The notes beneath the pieces were generated by a model. That model did not search any database, was not told the DNA's origin, and worked only from the letters and a program-made list of their open reading frames with translations. Below, one piece after another: positions 12,644 to 18,953 of a DNA stretch of 18,953 bases; the first letter of the stretch is position 1, and the number at the start of each line of letters is the position of its first letter. A program made the position numbers and the translations under genes. The DNA lies in contig DASSCT010000174.1 in assembly GCA_035697545.1 (NCBI GenBank), positions 1 to 18,953 on the forward strand. The letters run 5' to 3'. Source of the stretch: JACDAN01 sp035697545. Lineage in GTDB: Bacteria; Actinomycetota; Thermoleophilia; Gaiellales; Gaiellaceae.

Positions 12644-13978
12644 GTGATCCCCGAAACGAGATACGCGAAGAAAGGTGACGCCCACATCGCGTACCAGGTC
12701 GTCGGCGAGGGGCACCCTCTCGACCTCGTGCTCGTCTCGACCTGGTTCAGTCATGTCGAGGCCCGGTGGGAGATACCTGGGTACGTCCGTTACCTTCGCC
12801 GCCTCTCCTCGTTCACCCGGCTGATCTCGTTCGACAAATACGGGATGGGCCTCTCCGATCCGATCCCGTCGAAGGAGCTACCGCCGCTCGAGGACTGGAT
12901 GGACGACGTGTCCGCGGTGATGGACGAGATGGGCCTCGAACGGGCCGCGATCATGGGCGTCGCCGAGGCCTCGCCGATGGCGGAGCTCTTCGCGGCGACG
13001 TATCCGGAGCGGACGATCGCACTCGCTCTGGTCAACCCGACTGCACGCATCTCGGCGGCGCCGGGATACGAGATCGGCGCACCGCCGGACGTGCAGGAGC
13101 GCCTGGTCTCGATGGCCGAGCAGACGTGGGGCCGCGACGACCTGATTGCCGCGATCAATCCGACCCTGGTCGGCGATCCCGCGGTGTTGGAGGTATGGGG
13201 GCGTTTCTTGCGCCTCTCAGCAAGCCCGGCAACGGCTGCGGCGGTCATGCGCATGCTCTTCGAGCTCGACGTTCGGGACGTCCTGCCGACGATCAAGGTG
13301 CCGACGCTCGTTGTTCACCGGGCGGACAACCCGATCATCACCATTGACCAGGGGCGGTATGTCGCGGACCACATCGAGGGTGCGAGTTTTATCGCTGTAC
13401 CCGGCGCCGACTACGGGCTCGCGGTCGGCGACATCGATGTCGTGATCGACGAAGTGGAGGAGTTCCTCACCGGCGCCCGACCGACGCATACCACCGACAG
13501 AGTCCTCGCCACGGTGCTGTTCACCGACATCGTCGACTCGACCCCACGGGCGGTCGAGTTGGGTGACGCCCGCTGGCGCGAACTGCTGGAAAGGCATGAC
13601 GAGCTCGCACGGAAAGAGGTCGCGCGTTTCGGCGGAGTGATCACCGACTTCACGGGCGACGGTCTGCTCGCAAGCTTCGACGGTCCGGCACGGGCCGTTC
13701 GCTGCGCGTTCGCCCTTCGCGATCGCCTGCGGACGCTCGGCCTGGAGATCCGTGCAGGGCTTCACACCGGCGAGGTCGAGCGACGCAGTGAAGGGCTGGC
13801 CGGCATCGGCGTCCACATCGCCGCGCGGGTGCTGGCGCTGGCCGGTGCGGGCGAAGTGCTCGTGTCGCGGACAGTGAGGGACCTCGTCACGGGCTCGGGG
13901 CTCACGTTCGTCGATCGTGGAACTCACGCCCTGAAGGGCGTCCCAGACCAGTGGGAGATCCTCGAAGCGATCGAGTGA
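12644..13978 (+). CDS. Alpha/beta-hydrolase-fold and class III adenylate/guanylate cyclase fusion
   Basis: Predicted 444-aa protein. Residues 1-277 form an alpha/beta-hydrolase fold (YAKKGDAHIAYQVVGEG; FDKYGMGLSDP). Residues 286-444 form a class III nucleotide cyclase homology domain. Cyclase metal ligands are present: Asp295 (FTDIVDST) and Asp339 (FTGDG). The transition-state Arg is kept (Arg395), but the usual Asn is His391 (GVHIAARV), so activity is open. In the hydrolase half the nucleophile elbow reads GVAEA (Ala107 where Ser is expected) and the catalytic His of GxDH is Tyr257 (GADYG), so it is probably a binding or sensing domain. GTG 12644 begins VIPETRYAKK, matching the family; no Shine-Dalgarno is seen. 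It is divergent from the sigma gene across 70 bases. Confidence 0.88.
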   Translation: MIPETRYAKKGDAHIAYQVVGEGHPLDLVLVSTWFSHVEARWEIPGYVRYLRRLSSFTRLISFDKYGMGLSDPIPSKELPPLEDWMDDVSAVMDEMGLERAAIMGVAEASPMAELFAATYPERTIALALVNPTARISAAPGYEIGAPPDVQERLVSMAEQTWGRDDLIAAINPTLVGDPAVLEVWGRFLRLSASPATAAAVMRMLFELDVRDVLPTIKVPTLVVHRADNPIITIDQGRYVADHIEGASFIAVPGADYGLAVGDIDVVIDEVEEFLTGARPTHTTDRVLATVLFTDIVDSTPRAVELGDARWRELLERHDELARKEVARFGGVITDFTGDGLLASFDGPARAVRCAFALRDRLRTLGLEIRAGLHTGEVERRSEGLAGIGVHIAARVLALAGAGEVLVSRTVRDLVTGSGLTFVDRGTHALKGVPDQWEILEAIE

Positions 13979-14004
13979 CGGCGCGCCCCGCTTGATGCCT
14001 AAGC

Positions 14005-14023
14005 GCTGAGGCTCAACCTCAGC
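14005..14023 (+). terminator. Hairpin downstream of the cyclase gene
   Basis: GCTGAGG (14005-14011) pairs exactly with CCTCAGC (14017-14023) over a 5-base loop, 26 bases after the cyclase stop. It lacks a T-run. Candidate terminator. Confidence 0.4.
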
Positions 14024-14083
14024 TCGATCTGTCCGATTTCGCCGAGGCCAAACGGTGCTGAATCTCGGCGAGCCGTACGAACC

Positions 14084-14112
14084 CTCCGAAAGGGGTCTGG
14101 CCCCTTTAGGAG
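14084..14112. terminator. Strong hairpin between convergent cyclase and GST-like genes
   Basis: CTCC (14084-14087) pairs with GGAG (14109-14112), and AAAGGGG (14089-14095) pairs with CCCCTTT (14101-14107). There is one G/A mismatch and a TCTGG loop. The stem is 11 bp and symmetric, so it can act on both strands between the two convergent genes. No other gene is seen in the surrounding 179-base spacer. Confidence 0.5.
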
Positions 14113-14123
14113 AGTTGAGAGTT
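14110..14123. repeat. Short tandem repeat GAGAGTT x2
   Basis: GAGAGTT occurs twice head to tail (14110-14116 and 14117-14123), directly after the hairpin. TGAGAGT (14116-14122) is also mirrored by ACTCTCA at 14154-14160, which includes the GST-like stop codon. No function assigned. Confidence 0.4.
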
Positions 14124-14157
14124 GCCGTCGCCCGCTTCTGAAGGGTGTTCCCGACTC

Positions 14158-14856
14158 TCAGCCGGCGACCGGCTGCTCTGTCACCTGCGCGATGTAGCCA
14201 CGGACGTCCGCGGCCGGCTCGCTGTACGCATCGCCGAGCGCTGACTCGACTCGCTGCATGTAGTCCTTCGCCCAGTCCGGGAGCTCGGTGTCCATGACGG
14301 CGAGAAACTCCAGTGTGCTCGCGAGACGAATGTCGGCGATCGTCGGGCCGTCCCCGCCGCCGATGAAGCCTTTGTCGACCCCATAGAACTTCCGGTACGT
14401 GTCGAGAATGCGCGGGAGCGCCTCTTCCGCGGTCTTGCGCGCCGCTTCCTTGTCCTCCTCCGAGGCTTCGGACGTGGAGACCTCACCCGGATAGCCGGGG
14501 AACCCCAAGCGCGGGTAGGTCGCGCGCGTCAGTAGCGGATAGAGGATGCTCATCGTGTAGAAGTTCGCGGCGTCGACCATTGCCCGGCGGCTGATATCGG
14601 TCGGGTAGAGGTCGTCACGGCCCTCGCGGCTCGCGAGGTACATCATCACCGCGCAGCTCTCGCCCAGGACGCCCTTGGGCAGCTCCCCGGTCTCGACTGT
14701 CGGCGTGAGTCCCGCCGGGTACTTCGACAGATACTCGTCCTCCTGCGTCTTGCCCCAGACGTTCTCCTCCTCGACCGGGAGCCCGGCGGCGCGCACGAAG
14801 ACGCGGACGGACATGTTGTTCACGCTGGGCGGCAGCATGTTCAGCTTCATTGCCAT
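14158..14856 (-). CDS. Glutathione S-transferase-like protein
   Basis: Predicted 232-aa cytoplasmic protein. The N-terminal thioredoxin-fold domain (about 3-78) contains YPAGLTPTVETGE, with the cis-Pro region, and the gamma-Glu-binding pair Glu66-Ser67 (GESCAVMMYLASREG), typical of GST. The helical C-terminal domain (about 90-225) includes FIGGGDGPTIADIRLASTLEF, matching the GST N-capping motif with Asp. The substrate is unknown, and many actinobacteria use mycothiol rather than glutathione, so the thiol cofactor is uncertain. ATG 14856 follows GGGGAGG with about 8 bases between them on the minus strand. The upstream extension to 15009 is the metE-like gene in another frame. It lies 23 bases after that gene, so they probably share a transcript. 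Confidence 0.87.
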   Translation of the reverse strand: MAMKLNMLPPSVNNMSVRVFVRAAGLPVEEENVWGKTQEDEYLSKYPAGLTPTVETGELPKGVLGESCAVMMYLASREGRDDLYPTDISRRAMVDAANFYTMSILYPLLTRATYPRLGFPGYPGEVSTSEASEEDKEAARKTAEEALPRILDTYRKFYGVDKGFIGGGDGPTIADIRLASTLEFLAVMDTELPDWAKDYMQRVESALGDAYSEPAADVRGYIAQVTEQPVAG

Positions 14857-14879
14857 GACGGAACCCTCCCCTTTGTCGC

Positions 14880-15920
14880 TTAGACGCTCAGCCGGGAATC
14901 TTCTCCCACGAGGCGCGCACCGGCAACCATGGCCTTGAGCTTCCGGAACGCTCGCTCCCGCGGGAGATACTTCATGCCGCAATCCGGCGCGACGACGAGC
15001 CGCTCCCACGGGACGACCGTCAGCGCCTTCCGGATCCGGTCTGCCACGAGTTCCTGCGACTCGACCTCGCTGGAGCCCAGGTCAAGGACTCCGAGGATGA
15101 TCGTCTTGTCGGCCACATCCCGGAGCACCTCGGGGTCGAGGTTCGGCTGTGCCGCCTCGAGCGAGAGATGCGTCGCAGAGCACTCGTTGAGCTCACGGAG
15201 GAACGGATACCCGCTCGGCCGGTCGTGGACGATGTGCGCGTAGCCGAAGCACGTGTGGAGGACCGTGTCGCCCTCGACCCCGTCGAGTGCGCGATTGATC
15301 GCCTCGATCGCATACTCCTGCGCCTCCTCGGGTCGGGCCTGGAGGTACGGCTCGTCGATCTGGACGACGTCGGCGCCGGCCGCCCTCAGATCCCGTAACT
15401 CCTCGTTGACTGCCTCCGCGTAGGCGAGCGCGAGACTCCGCTCGTCGCCGTAGTGGTCGTCCTGGGCCTGCTGGGTCATGGTGAACGGCCCGGGAACCGT
15501 GATCTTGATCCGGCGGTCGGTGATCGAGCGGAGAAACTCGACATCGCGGACTTCGACCGGCCCCCTGCGGCGGACGGGCCCGACGACTCTCGGGACGGGA
15601 TTCTCGTTGCCGGTTCGGTCGAGGGCGACGCCGGGATGCTCGAGGTCGACGCCGTCGAGCGCGGTCGCGAAGCGGTTGGAGTAGCTCTCCCGTCGCATCT
15701 CGCCGTCCGTGATGAGGTCGACGCCCGCCCGGACCATGTCCTGAACGGCGAGCCGCGTCGCGTCGTCCTGAGCTTCTTCCAGAAACGGCTCGGGCACGCG
15801 CCAGAGCTCACGCGCACGCACGCGTGGGGGAAGCCGCTCGCCGAGCCGCTCGCGGTCGATCAGCCAGCCGGGCTGGGGGTAGCTCCCGACGACCGTCGTG
15901 ACAAGAGCATCGGCACCCAG
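14880..15920 (-). CDS. Cobalamin-independent methionine synthase C-terminal-like protein (start codon unclear)
   Basis: Predicted protein of about 346 aa matching the catalytic half of MetE, as in stand-alone archaeal and actinobacterial forms that move a methyl group to a thiol or homocysteine. Counting from codon 15920, the zinc ligands are probably His222 and Cys224 (LHTCFGYAH), Glu255 and Cys314 (APDCGMKY). QIDEP lies at about 188-192. The first usable GTG is at 15821, but codons from about 15902 down to 15822 encode the conserved N-terminus TTVVGSYPQPGWLIDRERLG in the same frame. That part has no ATG, GTG or TTG; I extend to CTG 15920. A -10-like TACACT sits 7 bases before GTC 15923, where the other leaderless genes here have GTG or ATG. 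So a non-standard start, a mutation or a sequence error are all possible. Confidence 0.82.
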   Translation of the reverse strand: MGADALVTTVVGSYPQPGWLIDRERLGERLPPRVRARELWRVPEPFLEEAQDDATRLAVQDMVRAGVDLITDGEMRRESYSNRFATALDGVDLEHPGVALDRTGNENPVPRVVGPVRRRGPVEVRDVEFLRSITDRRIKITVPGPFTMTQQAQDDHYGDERSLALAYAEAVNEELRDLRAAGADVVQIDEPYLQARPEEAQEYAIEAINRALDGVEGDTVLHTCFGYAHIVHDRPSGYPFLRELNECSATHLSLEAAQPNLDPEVLRDVADKTIILGVLDLGSSEVESQELVADRIRKALTVVPWERLVVAPDCGMKYLPRERAFRKLKAMVAGARLVGEDSRLSV

Positions 15921-15930
15921 GACGGGCCGG

Positions 15931-15936
15931 AGTGTA
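15931..15936 (-). promoter_or_regulatory. Candidate -10 box for the methionine synthase-like gene
   Basis: On the minus strand TACACT (15931-15936) precedes the conserved coding region. Seven bases later is GTC (15923-15921), in frame with the protein. No -35 is evident. Confidence 0.35.
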
Positions 15937-16010
15937 TGACTCGCGGGAGATCGGCGCTACGGTCTCCGCTCAACGCCAGCTGCATCCGTTCGCGCCTCGC
16001 GCCTAAGCAG

Positions 16011-16016
16011 TAGAGT
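16011..16016 (+). promoter_or_regulatory. Candidate -10 box for lemA (leaderless)
   Basis: TAGAGT ends 7 bases before GTG 16024 and no Shine-Dalgarno precedes the GTG. This fits a transcript starting at the start codon. No clear -35. The 100-base divergent spacer shared with the methionine synthase-like gene holds nothing else I can identify. Confidence 0.45.
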
Positions 16017-16023
16017 CGCGTCA

Positions 16024-16599
16024 GTGATCTGGGTCATCGTGATCCTGGTCGTGCTGGCCATCGTGGCCATCGCCCTGGTCACGCTCTACAACCGGTTTGT
16101 TCGGTTGCGGAACCGCGTCGACAACGCGTGGGCCCAGATCGAGGTTCAGCTGAAGCGGCGGCACGACCTGATCCCCAATCTCGTCGAGACCGTCAAGGGC
16201 TACGCGTCCCACGAGCGCGAGACGTTCCAGAACGTCACGGAGGCGCGCGCCGCCGCACAGCGCGCGCAGACTCCGGCGGAGTCGGCGCAGGCGGAGGGGC
16301 TCCTCAGCCAGGCACTCGGACGCCTGTTCGCCGTGGCCGAGGCATACCCGGAGCTTCAAGCCGACGAGAACTTTCGCCAGCTGCAGACCGAGCTCGCCGA
16401 GACGGAGAACCGGATCGCCGTCTCGCGCCAGGTCTATAACGACACGGTGCTGACCTACAACAACTCGATCCAGACGGCCCCCGGCGTCTTTCTCGCGGGC
16501 CCGTTCGGCTTCACGAAGCGCGAGTTCTTCGACGTGGAGGACGAGGCGCAGCGCGAACCCCCGCAGGTCAGCTTCACGCCCGGCGCGCCCGCCGGCTGA
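16024..16599 (+). CDS. lemA: LemA family protein
   Basis: Predicted 191-aa protein. One N-terminal membrane helix (about 2-22, IWVIVILVVLAIVAIALVTL) is followed by the LemA helical domain. Its hallmark reads YNRFVRLRNRVDNAWAQIEV, then LKRRHDLIPNLVETVKGYA, with LTYNNSIQTAPG near the end. LemA proteins are common but their function is poorly known; they often neighbour TPM or DUF2207 membrane proteins, as here. GTG 16024 begins the membrane helix at once, has no Shine-Dalgarno and lies 7 bases from TAGAGT. The next gene begins 5 bases after the stop, so the two form an operon. Confidence 0.93.
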   Translation: MIWVIVILVVLAIVAIALVTLYNRFVRLRNRVDNAWAQIEVQLKRRHDLIPNLVETVKGYASHERETFQNVTEARAAAQRAQTPAESAQAEGLLSQALGRLFAVAEAYPELQADENFRQLQTELAETENRIAVSRQVYNDTVLTYNNSIQTAPGVFLAGPFGFTKREFFDVEDEAQREPPQVSFTPGAPAG

Positions 16600-16604
16600 G
16601 GAAC

Positions 16605-18479
16605 ATGCCGCGCAAGTTGGCGGTGGTCGCGGCCGGCCTCACCGCGGCGCTCGCGTTTTCCGGCACCGCCTATGGGCGCTCGTACGACCTCGTCCAAAGC
16701 GACGTCCGCGTCCAGGTCGGGAAGCCCGACGTCAAGGTCGAGGAAAACATCACGGTCGCGTTCTCGGGCGCGTACACGTTCGGTTTTCGCGACATTCCGC
16801 TCCGGGACGGCGAGACGATCGACGGGATCTCGGTCGCGGAGGGCGCTCGCGAGTACGGGCCCGGTGCCCCCACCGCGCTCGAGCCGGGCGGACCGCCGAA
16901 CACCTTCGGAACCGAGCGCCTCGCGAACAAAGTGCGCATCGTCTGGCGGTTTCAGGCCGCTGACGAGTCGCGGACGTTCACGCTGCGCTACGGCATCCGC
17001 GGGCTCGCCGTCGCGTATGACGACGTGGTCGACGTCAACCTGAAGGTCTGGGGCGACGAGTGGGAGCAGCCGCTCGGCCGGCTTACCGCGACGATGACCG
17101 GCCCTGGGAATGTCGTGCGGGCCTGGGGACACCCGGTCTGGGTGCGCGGCGACGTCACGATCGACGGCGATCGGGCGCTGCTGCGCGCGCTCGACGTCGC
17201 GGCAGGACAGTTCGTAGAGCTTCGGGCCCTGTACCCACGCAACGTATTCGCGTCGACCGCGGGAATGCGCGTGGTTGAAGGCAATGGGCTCGGGAAGATC
17301 TCCGGCGAGGAGCAGGCCGACGCGGCCTCGTACCAGCGCGACCACGATCGGATCGAGTCTGCGCTGAAACATCCGTGGCGGCCGGGGCTGATCCTGCTGG
17401 CCCTCGCAACGATCCCGGCGTTCCTCCTGGCCGGCCTTGTCTTCTGGCACTTCGGGCGCGAGGTGCGCACCGGGTACGACCGTGAGTACGAGCAGGAGCC
17501 GCCGACGGAGACACAGCCGGCGCTCGTTCCGGTACTGCTCCGGCAGGGCGGCGGCGCGGGCTCCTTCGAGTTCACCGCGACGCTGTTCGACCTCATTCGA
17601 CGCGGCTTCTACCGGTCAGCCCCGACGACGACGGAACGCTCGCTCTGGGGCGGCCTCCGGAGCGAGCTCGTTAACGACCTGGAGCTGAGCGCCGGCGACC
17701 AGAAACAGGAGCTCACGCCGTGGGAGCGCAGCGTCGCGGACGTCGTCGACTCGGTGATCGATGACGGCTCGGAGCGGCTCTCACGCTTCCGCGAGGAGAT
17801 CGAGGACGAGCGTGAAGAGATGTCCGAGCGTTTCACGGCCTTCAGGGAGAGTGTGGACTCGGAGGTGGGCAACCGACGCTGGTTCGTCTCTCTTGGCTTG
17901 GTCCCCCTCGTGCTCGGCCTGCTCGCCTTCGCCGGGCTCGGACTGCTGCTCGCGTTTCTCGCCATCGACGGCTGGCGCTCGGTCTACCCGCGCTGGAGCG
18001 ATGTCGTGCTCCTTGCCCTTGGCGTCTGCGCATTCCTCAACGCCGCGATGCTCGCGGGCGCCCTCACCCGGCGGAAGCTGTGGCGCCGACGTACGCGGGA
18101 GGCGGAGGTCGAGGCGGAGCGCTGGGACGCCTTCCGCCGCTACCTGAGCGACTTCCCGCGGCTCGACGAGGCGCCGCCGGCCTCGCTTGCGCTTTGGGAG
18201 CGCTTCCTCGTCTACGGGATCGCGTTCGGCATCGCCGACCGCGTGCTCCAGGCGGCGCACCTGCACATGCCGGAGGAGCTCGCGAAGGCCAGCTCGATCT
18301 ACTGGATCTCGCCGAACGGCGACCTGGGCTCCGGCGCGAGCTCGATGTCGATCGGCGACCTCTCCTCAGGGTTCGGGTCGGCGCTCGCACCGCCGTCCTC
18401 GGGTTCGGGCGGCTTCGGAGGCGGCTTCTCCGGTGGCGGAGGTGGAGGCGGCGGAGGTGGTGGCGGCGGCTTCGGCTAA
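16605..18479 (+). CDS. DUF2207 membrane protein with glycine-rich tail
   Basis: Predicted 624-aa membrane protein. A signal peptide or first helix (1-24) leads to an extracytoplasmic DUF2207 beta domain (about 26-240: VEENITVAFSGAYTFGFRDI, with RDGETIDGISV). Helices lie at about 261-281, 427-453 and 467-487. The cytoplasmic segment 282-425 contains a charged helical stretch (residues 390-420, rich in Glu and Arg). The C-terminal 25 residues are almost only Gly with Ser and Phe, including a run of 13 Gly. Such Gly tails recur in this family; function is unknown, with an envelope or cell-surface role suspected. ATG 16605 follows the lemA stop by 5 bases, with AGGA just upstream. Its TAA stop overlaps the stop of the convergent paaK-like gene. 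Confidence 0.9.
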   Translation: MPRKLAVVAAGLTAALAFSGTAYGRSYDLVQSDVRVQVGKPDVKVEENITVAFSGAYTFGFRDIPLRDGETIDGISVAEGAREYGPGAPTALEPGGPPNTFGTERLANKVRIVWRFQAADESRTFTLRYGIRGLAVAYDDVVDVNLKVWGDEWEQPLGRLTATMTGPGNVVRAWGHPVWVRGDVTIDGDRALLRALDVAAGQFVELRALYPRNVFASTAGMRVVEGNGLGKISGEEQADAASYQRDHDRIESALKHPWRPGLILLALATIPAFLLAGLVFWHFGREVRTGYDREYEQEPPTETQPALVPVLLRQGGGAGSFEFTATLFDLIRRGFYRSAPTTTERSLWGGLRSELVNDLELSAGDQKQELTPWERSVADVVDSVIDDGSERLSRFREEIEDEREEMSERFTAFRESVDSEVGNRRWFVSLGLVPLVLGLLAFAGLGLLLAFLAIDGWRSVYPRWSDVVLLALGVCAFLNAAMLAGALTRRKLWRRRTREAEVEAERWDAFRRYLSDFPRLDEAPPASLALWERFLVYGIAFGIADRVLQAAHLHMPEELAKASSIYWISPNGDLGSGASSMSIGDLSSGFGSALAPPSSGSGGFGGGFSGGGGGGGGGGGGGFG

Positions 18480-18953
18480 AAACGCTCGACCAGCGTCGAC
18501 TTGTACTCGCTGCGCCGCAGGCTCCCCCAGGTGACTAGCTCCACGCGGGTTCTCACGACAAGCACCTCCCGCAGCCGCTCGCTGATCGCGCCCGCGAGCG
18601 CGCCGTCGTCCGTGACCCCTCGCGCCAGCTCGACGCTTACCGGAAGCGGCGGCTCCTGCTTCACGCCCAGCGCCTGCGGCTTCACGAGGATGTGGCCGCT
18701 GACGTCGGGCGCGAACGCGCTCACGACCTCCCGGATCGCCGACGGGAAGACATTCACGCCGCGGACGATGAGCATGTCGTCGGTGCGCCCGATGCAGCGC
18801 ACGCGCGGAGCGGTCCGGCCGCATGGGCACGGGCTCGTTCGCACCTGCACGTGATCGCGCGTGCGAAACCGCAGGAGCGGCGCCGCGCGATGCTGCAGAT
18901 GCGTCAAGACGAGCTCGCCCGAGGCGCCGTCCTCCATCGGCAGCGCGCCGCCC
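18476..18953 (-). CDS. paaK: Phenylacetate-CoA ligase, C-terminal part (cut by window edge)
   Basis: The C-terminal 158 or so residues of an adenylate-forming enzyme that activates phenylacetate or a related aryl acid to its CoA thioester. Visible motifs are GELVLTHLQHRAAPLLRFRT, GRTDDMLIVRGVNVFPS (the hinge and C-domain motif of PaaK) and a Lys near the end (RSEYKSTLVERF). A CPCGR segment (SPCPCGRTAPR) is typical of PaaK. The frame is open through the end of the window at 18953, so the N-terminus lies outside; an internal ATG at 18937 is not the start. It is convergent with the DUF2207 gene, and the stops overlap at 18476-18479. The exact acid substrate cannot be told from this part. Confidence 0.88.
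   Translation of the reverse strand, partial: GGALPMEDGASGELVLTHLQHRAAPLLRFRTRDHVQVRTSPCPCGRTAPRVRCIGRTDDMLIVRGVNVFPSAIREVVSAFAPDVSGHILVKPQALGVKQEPPLPVSVELARGVTDDGALAGAISERLREVLVVRTRVELVTWGSLRRSEYKSTLVERF

Noticed and set aside
18400..18476. GGC/GGT/GGA tract as a microsatellite or recombination site
   Set aside because: It is in frame and encodes the glycine tail common to DUF2207 proteins.
1..18953. CRISPR arrays, tRNA or rRNA genes, insertion sequences, phage genes
   Set aside because: No regularly spaced repeats, cloverleaf-like segments, transposase or integrase motifs were found by reading both strands.

Overview
This GC-rich, densely packed window has heavy use of GTG starts, stop/start overlaps (GTGA, TGATG) and several apparently leaderless genes. 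The gene families suggest a high-GC actinobacterium. They include a CopC-CopD fusion with YcnI, a hydrolase/class III cyclase fusion, an ECF sigma factor with a SnoaL-like tail, a short STAS protein and a ScyD/ScyE-like beta-propeller. A soil lineage such as Thermoleophilia is my best guess, but that is inference from gene content, not a marker gene. I see no rRNA, tRNA, CRISPR array, transposase or phage gene. No gene-free stretch exceeds about 180 bases.

Layout. (1) 63-2269, plus strand: a copper module, a CopC-CopD fusion translationally coupled to YcnI. Both mature proteins would begin with a Cu-binding histidine. (2) 2247-3343, minus strand: an arsenic operon, arsR then arsM, with a 1-nt overlap and a large operator dyad covering its promoter. 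(3) 3401-8534, plus strand: a putative potassium module. It holds a short KdpD-like sensor kinase, a KdpE-like regulator, an unrecognised 111-aa protein, a KimA-like K+ transporter and a UspA protein, with no kdpFABC in view. It ends at a perfect 14-bp hairpin. (4) 8577-11204, minus strand: a secreted ScyD/ScyE-like beta-propeller and a DHA2-type drug exporter. (5) 11318-13978: a signalling patch with a STAS protein (plus), an ECF sigma factor (minus) whose stop shares a CTAG with the STAS gene, and a divergent hydrolase-cyclase fusion whose hydrolase triad looks dead. (6) 13979-14157: a gene-free spacer with three hairpins. (7) 14158-15920, minus strand: a GST-like protein downstream of a MetE-C-terminal-like methionine synthase, whose conserved N-terminus has no ATG, GTG or TTG start. 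(8) 16024-18479, plus strand: lemA and a DUF2207 membrane protein ending in a long glycine tail. (9) 18476-18953, minus strand: the C-terminal part of a phenylacetate-CoA ligase, cut by the window edge.

Functionally the window reads as metal and ion homeostasis (Cu, As, K+) followed by stress, signalling and envelope genes. It contains no obvious new multi-gene defence or mobile system. The points most worth following are the kdpFABC-less KdpDE/KimA cluster with its unknown small protein, the dead-hydrolase cyclase sensor, the missing start codon of the methionine synthase gene, and the repeated '-10 box plus 6-7 nt plus start codon' arrangement.
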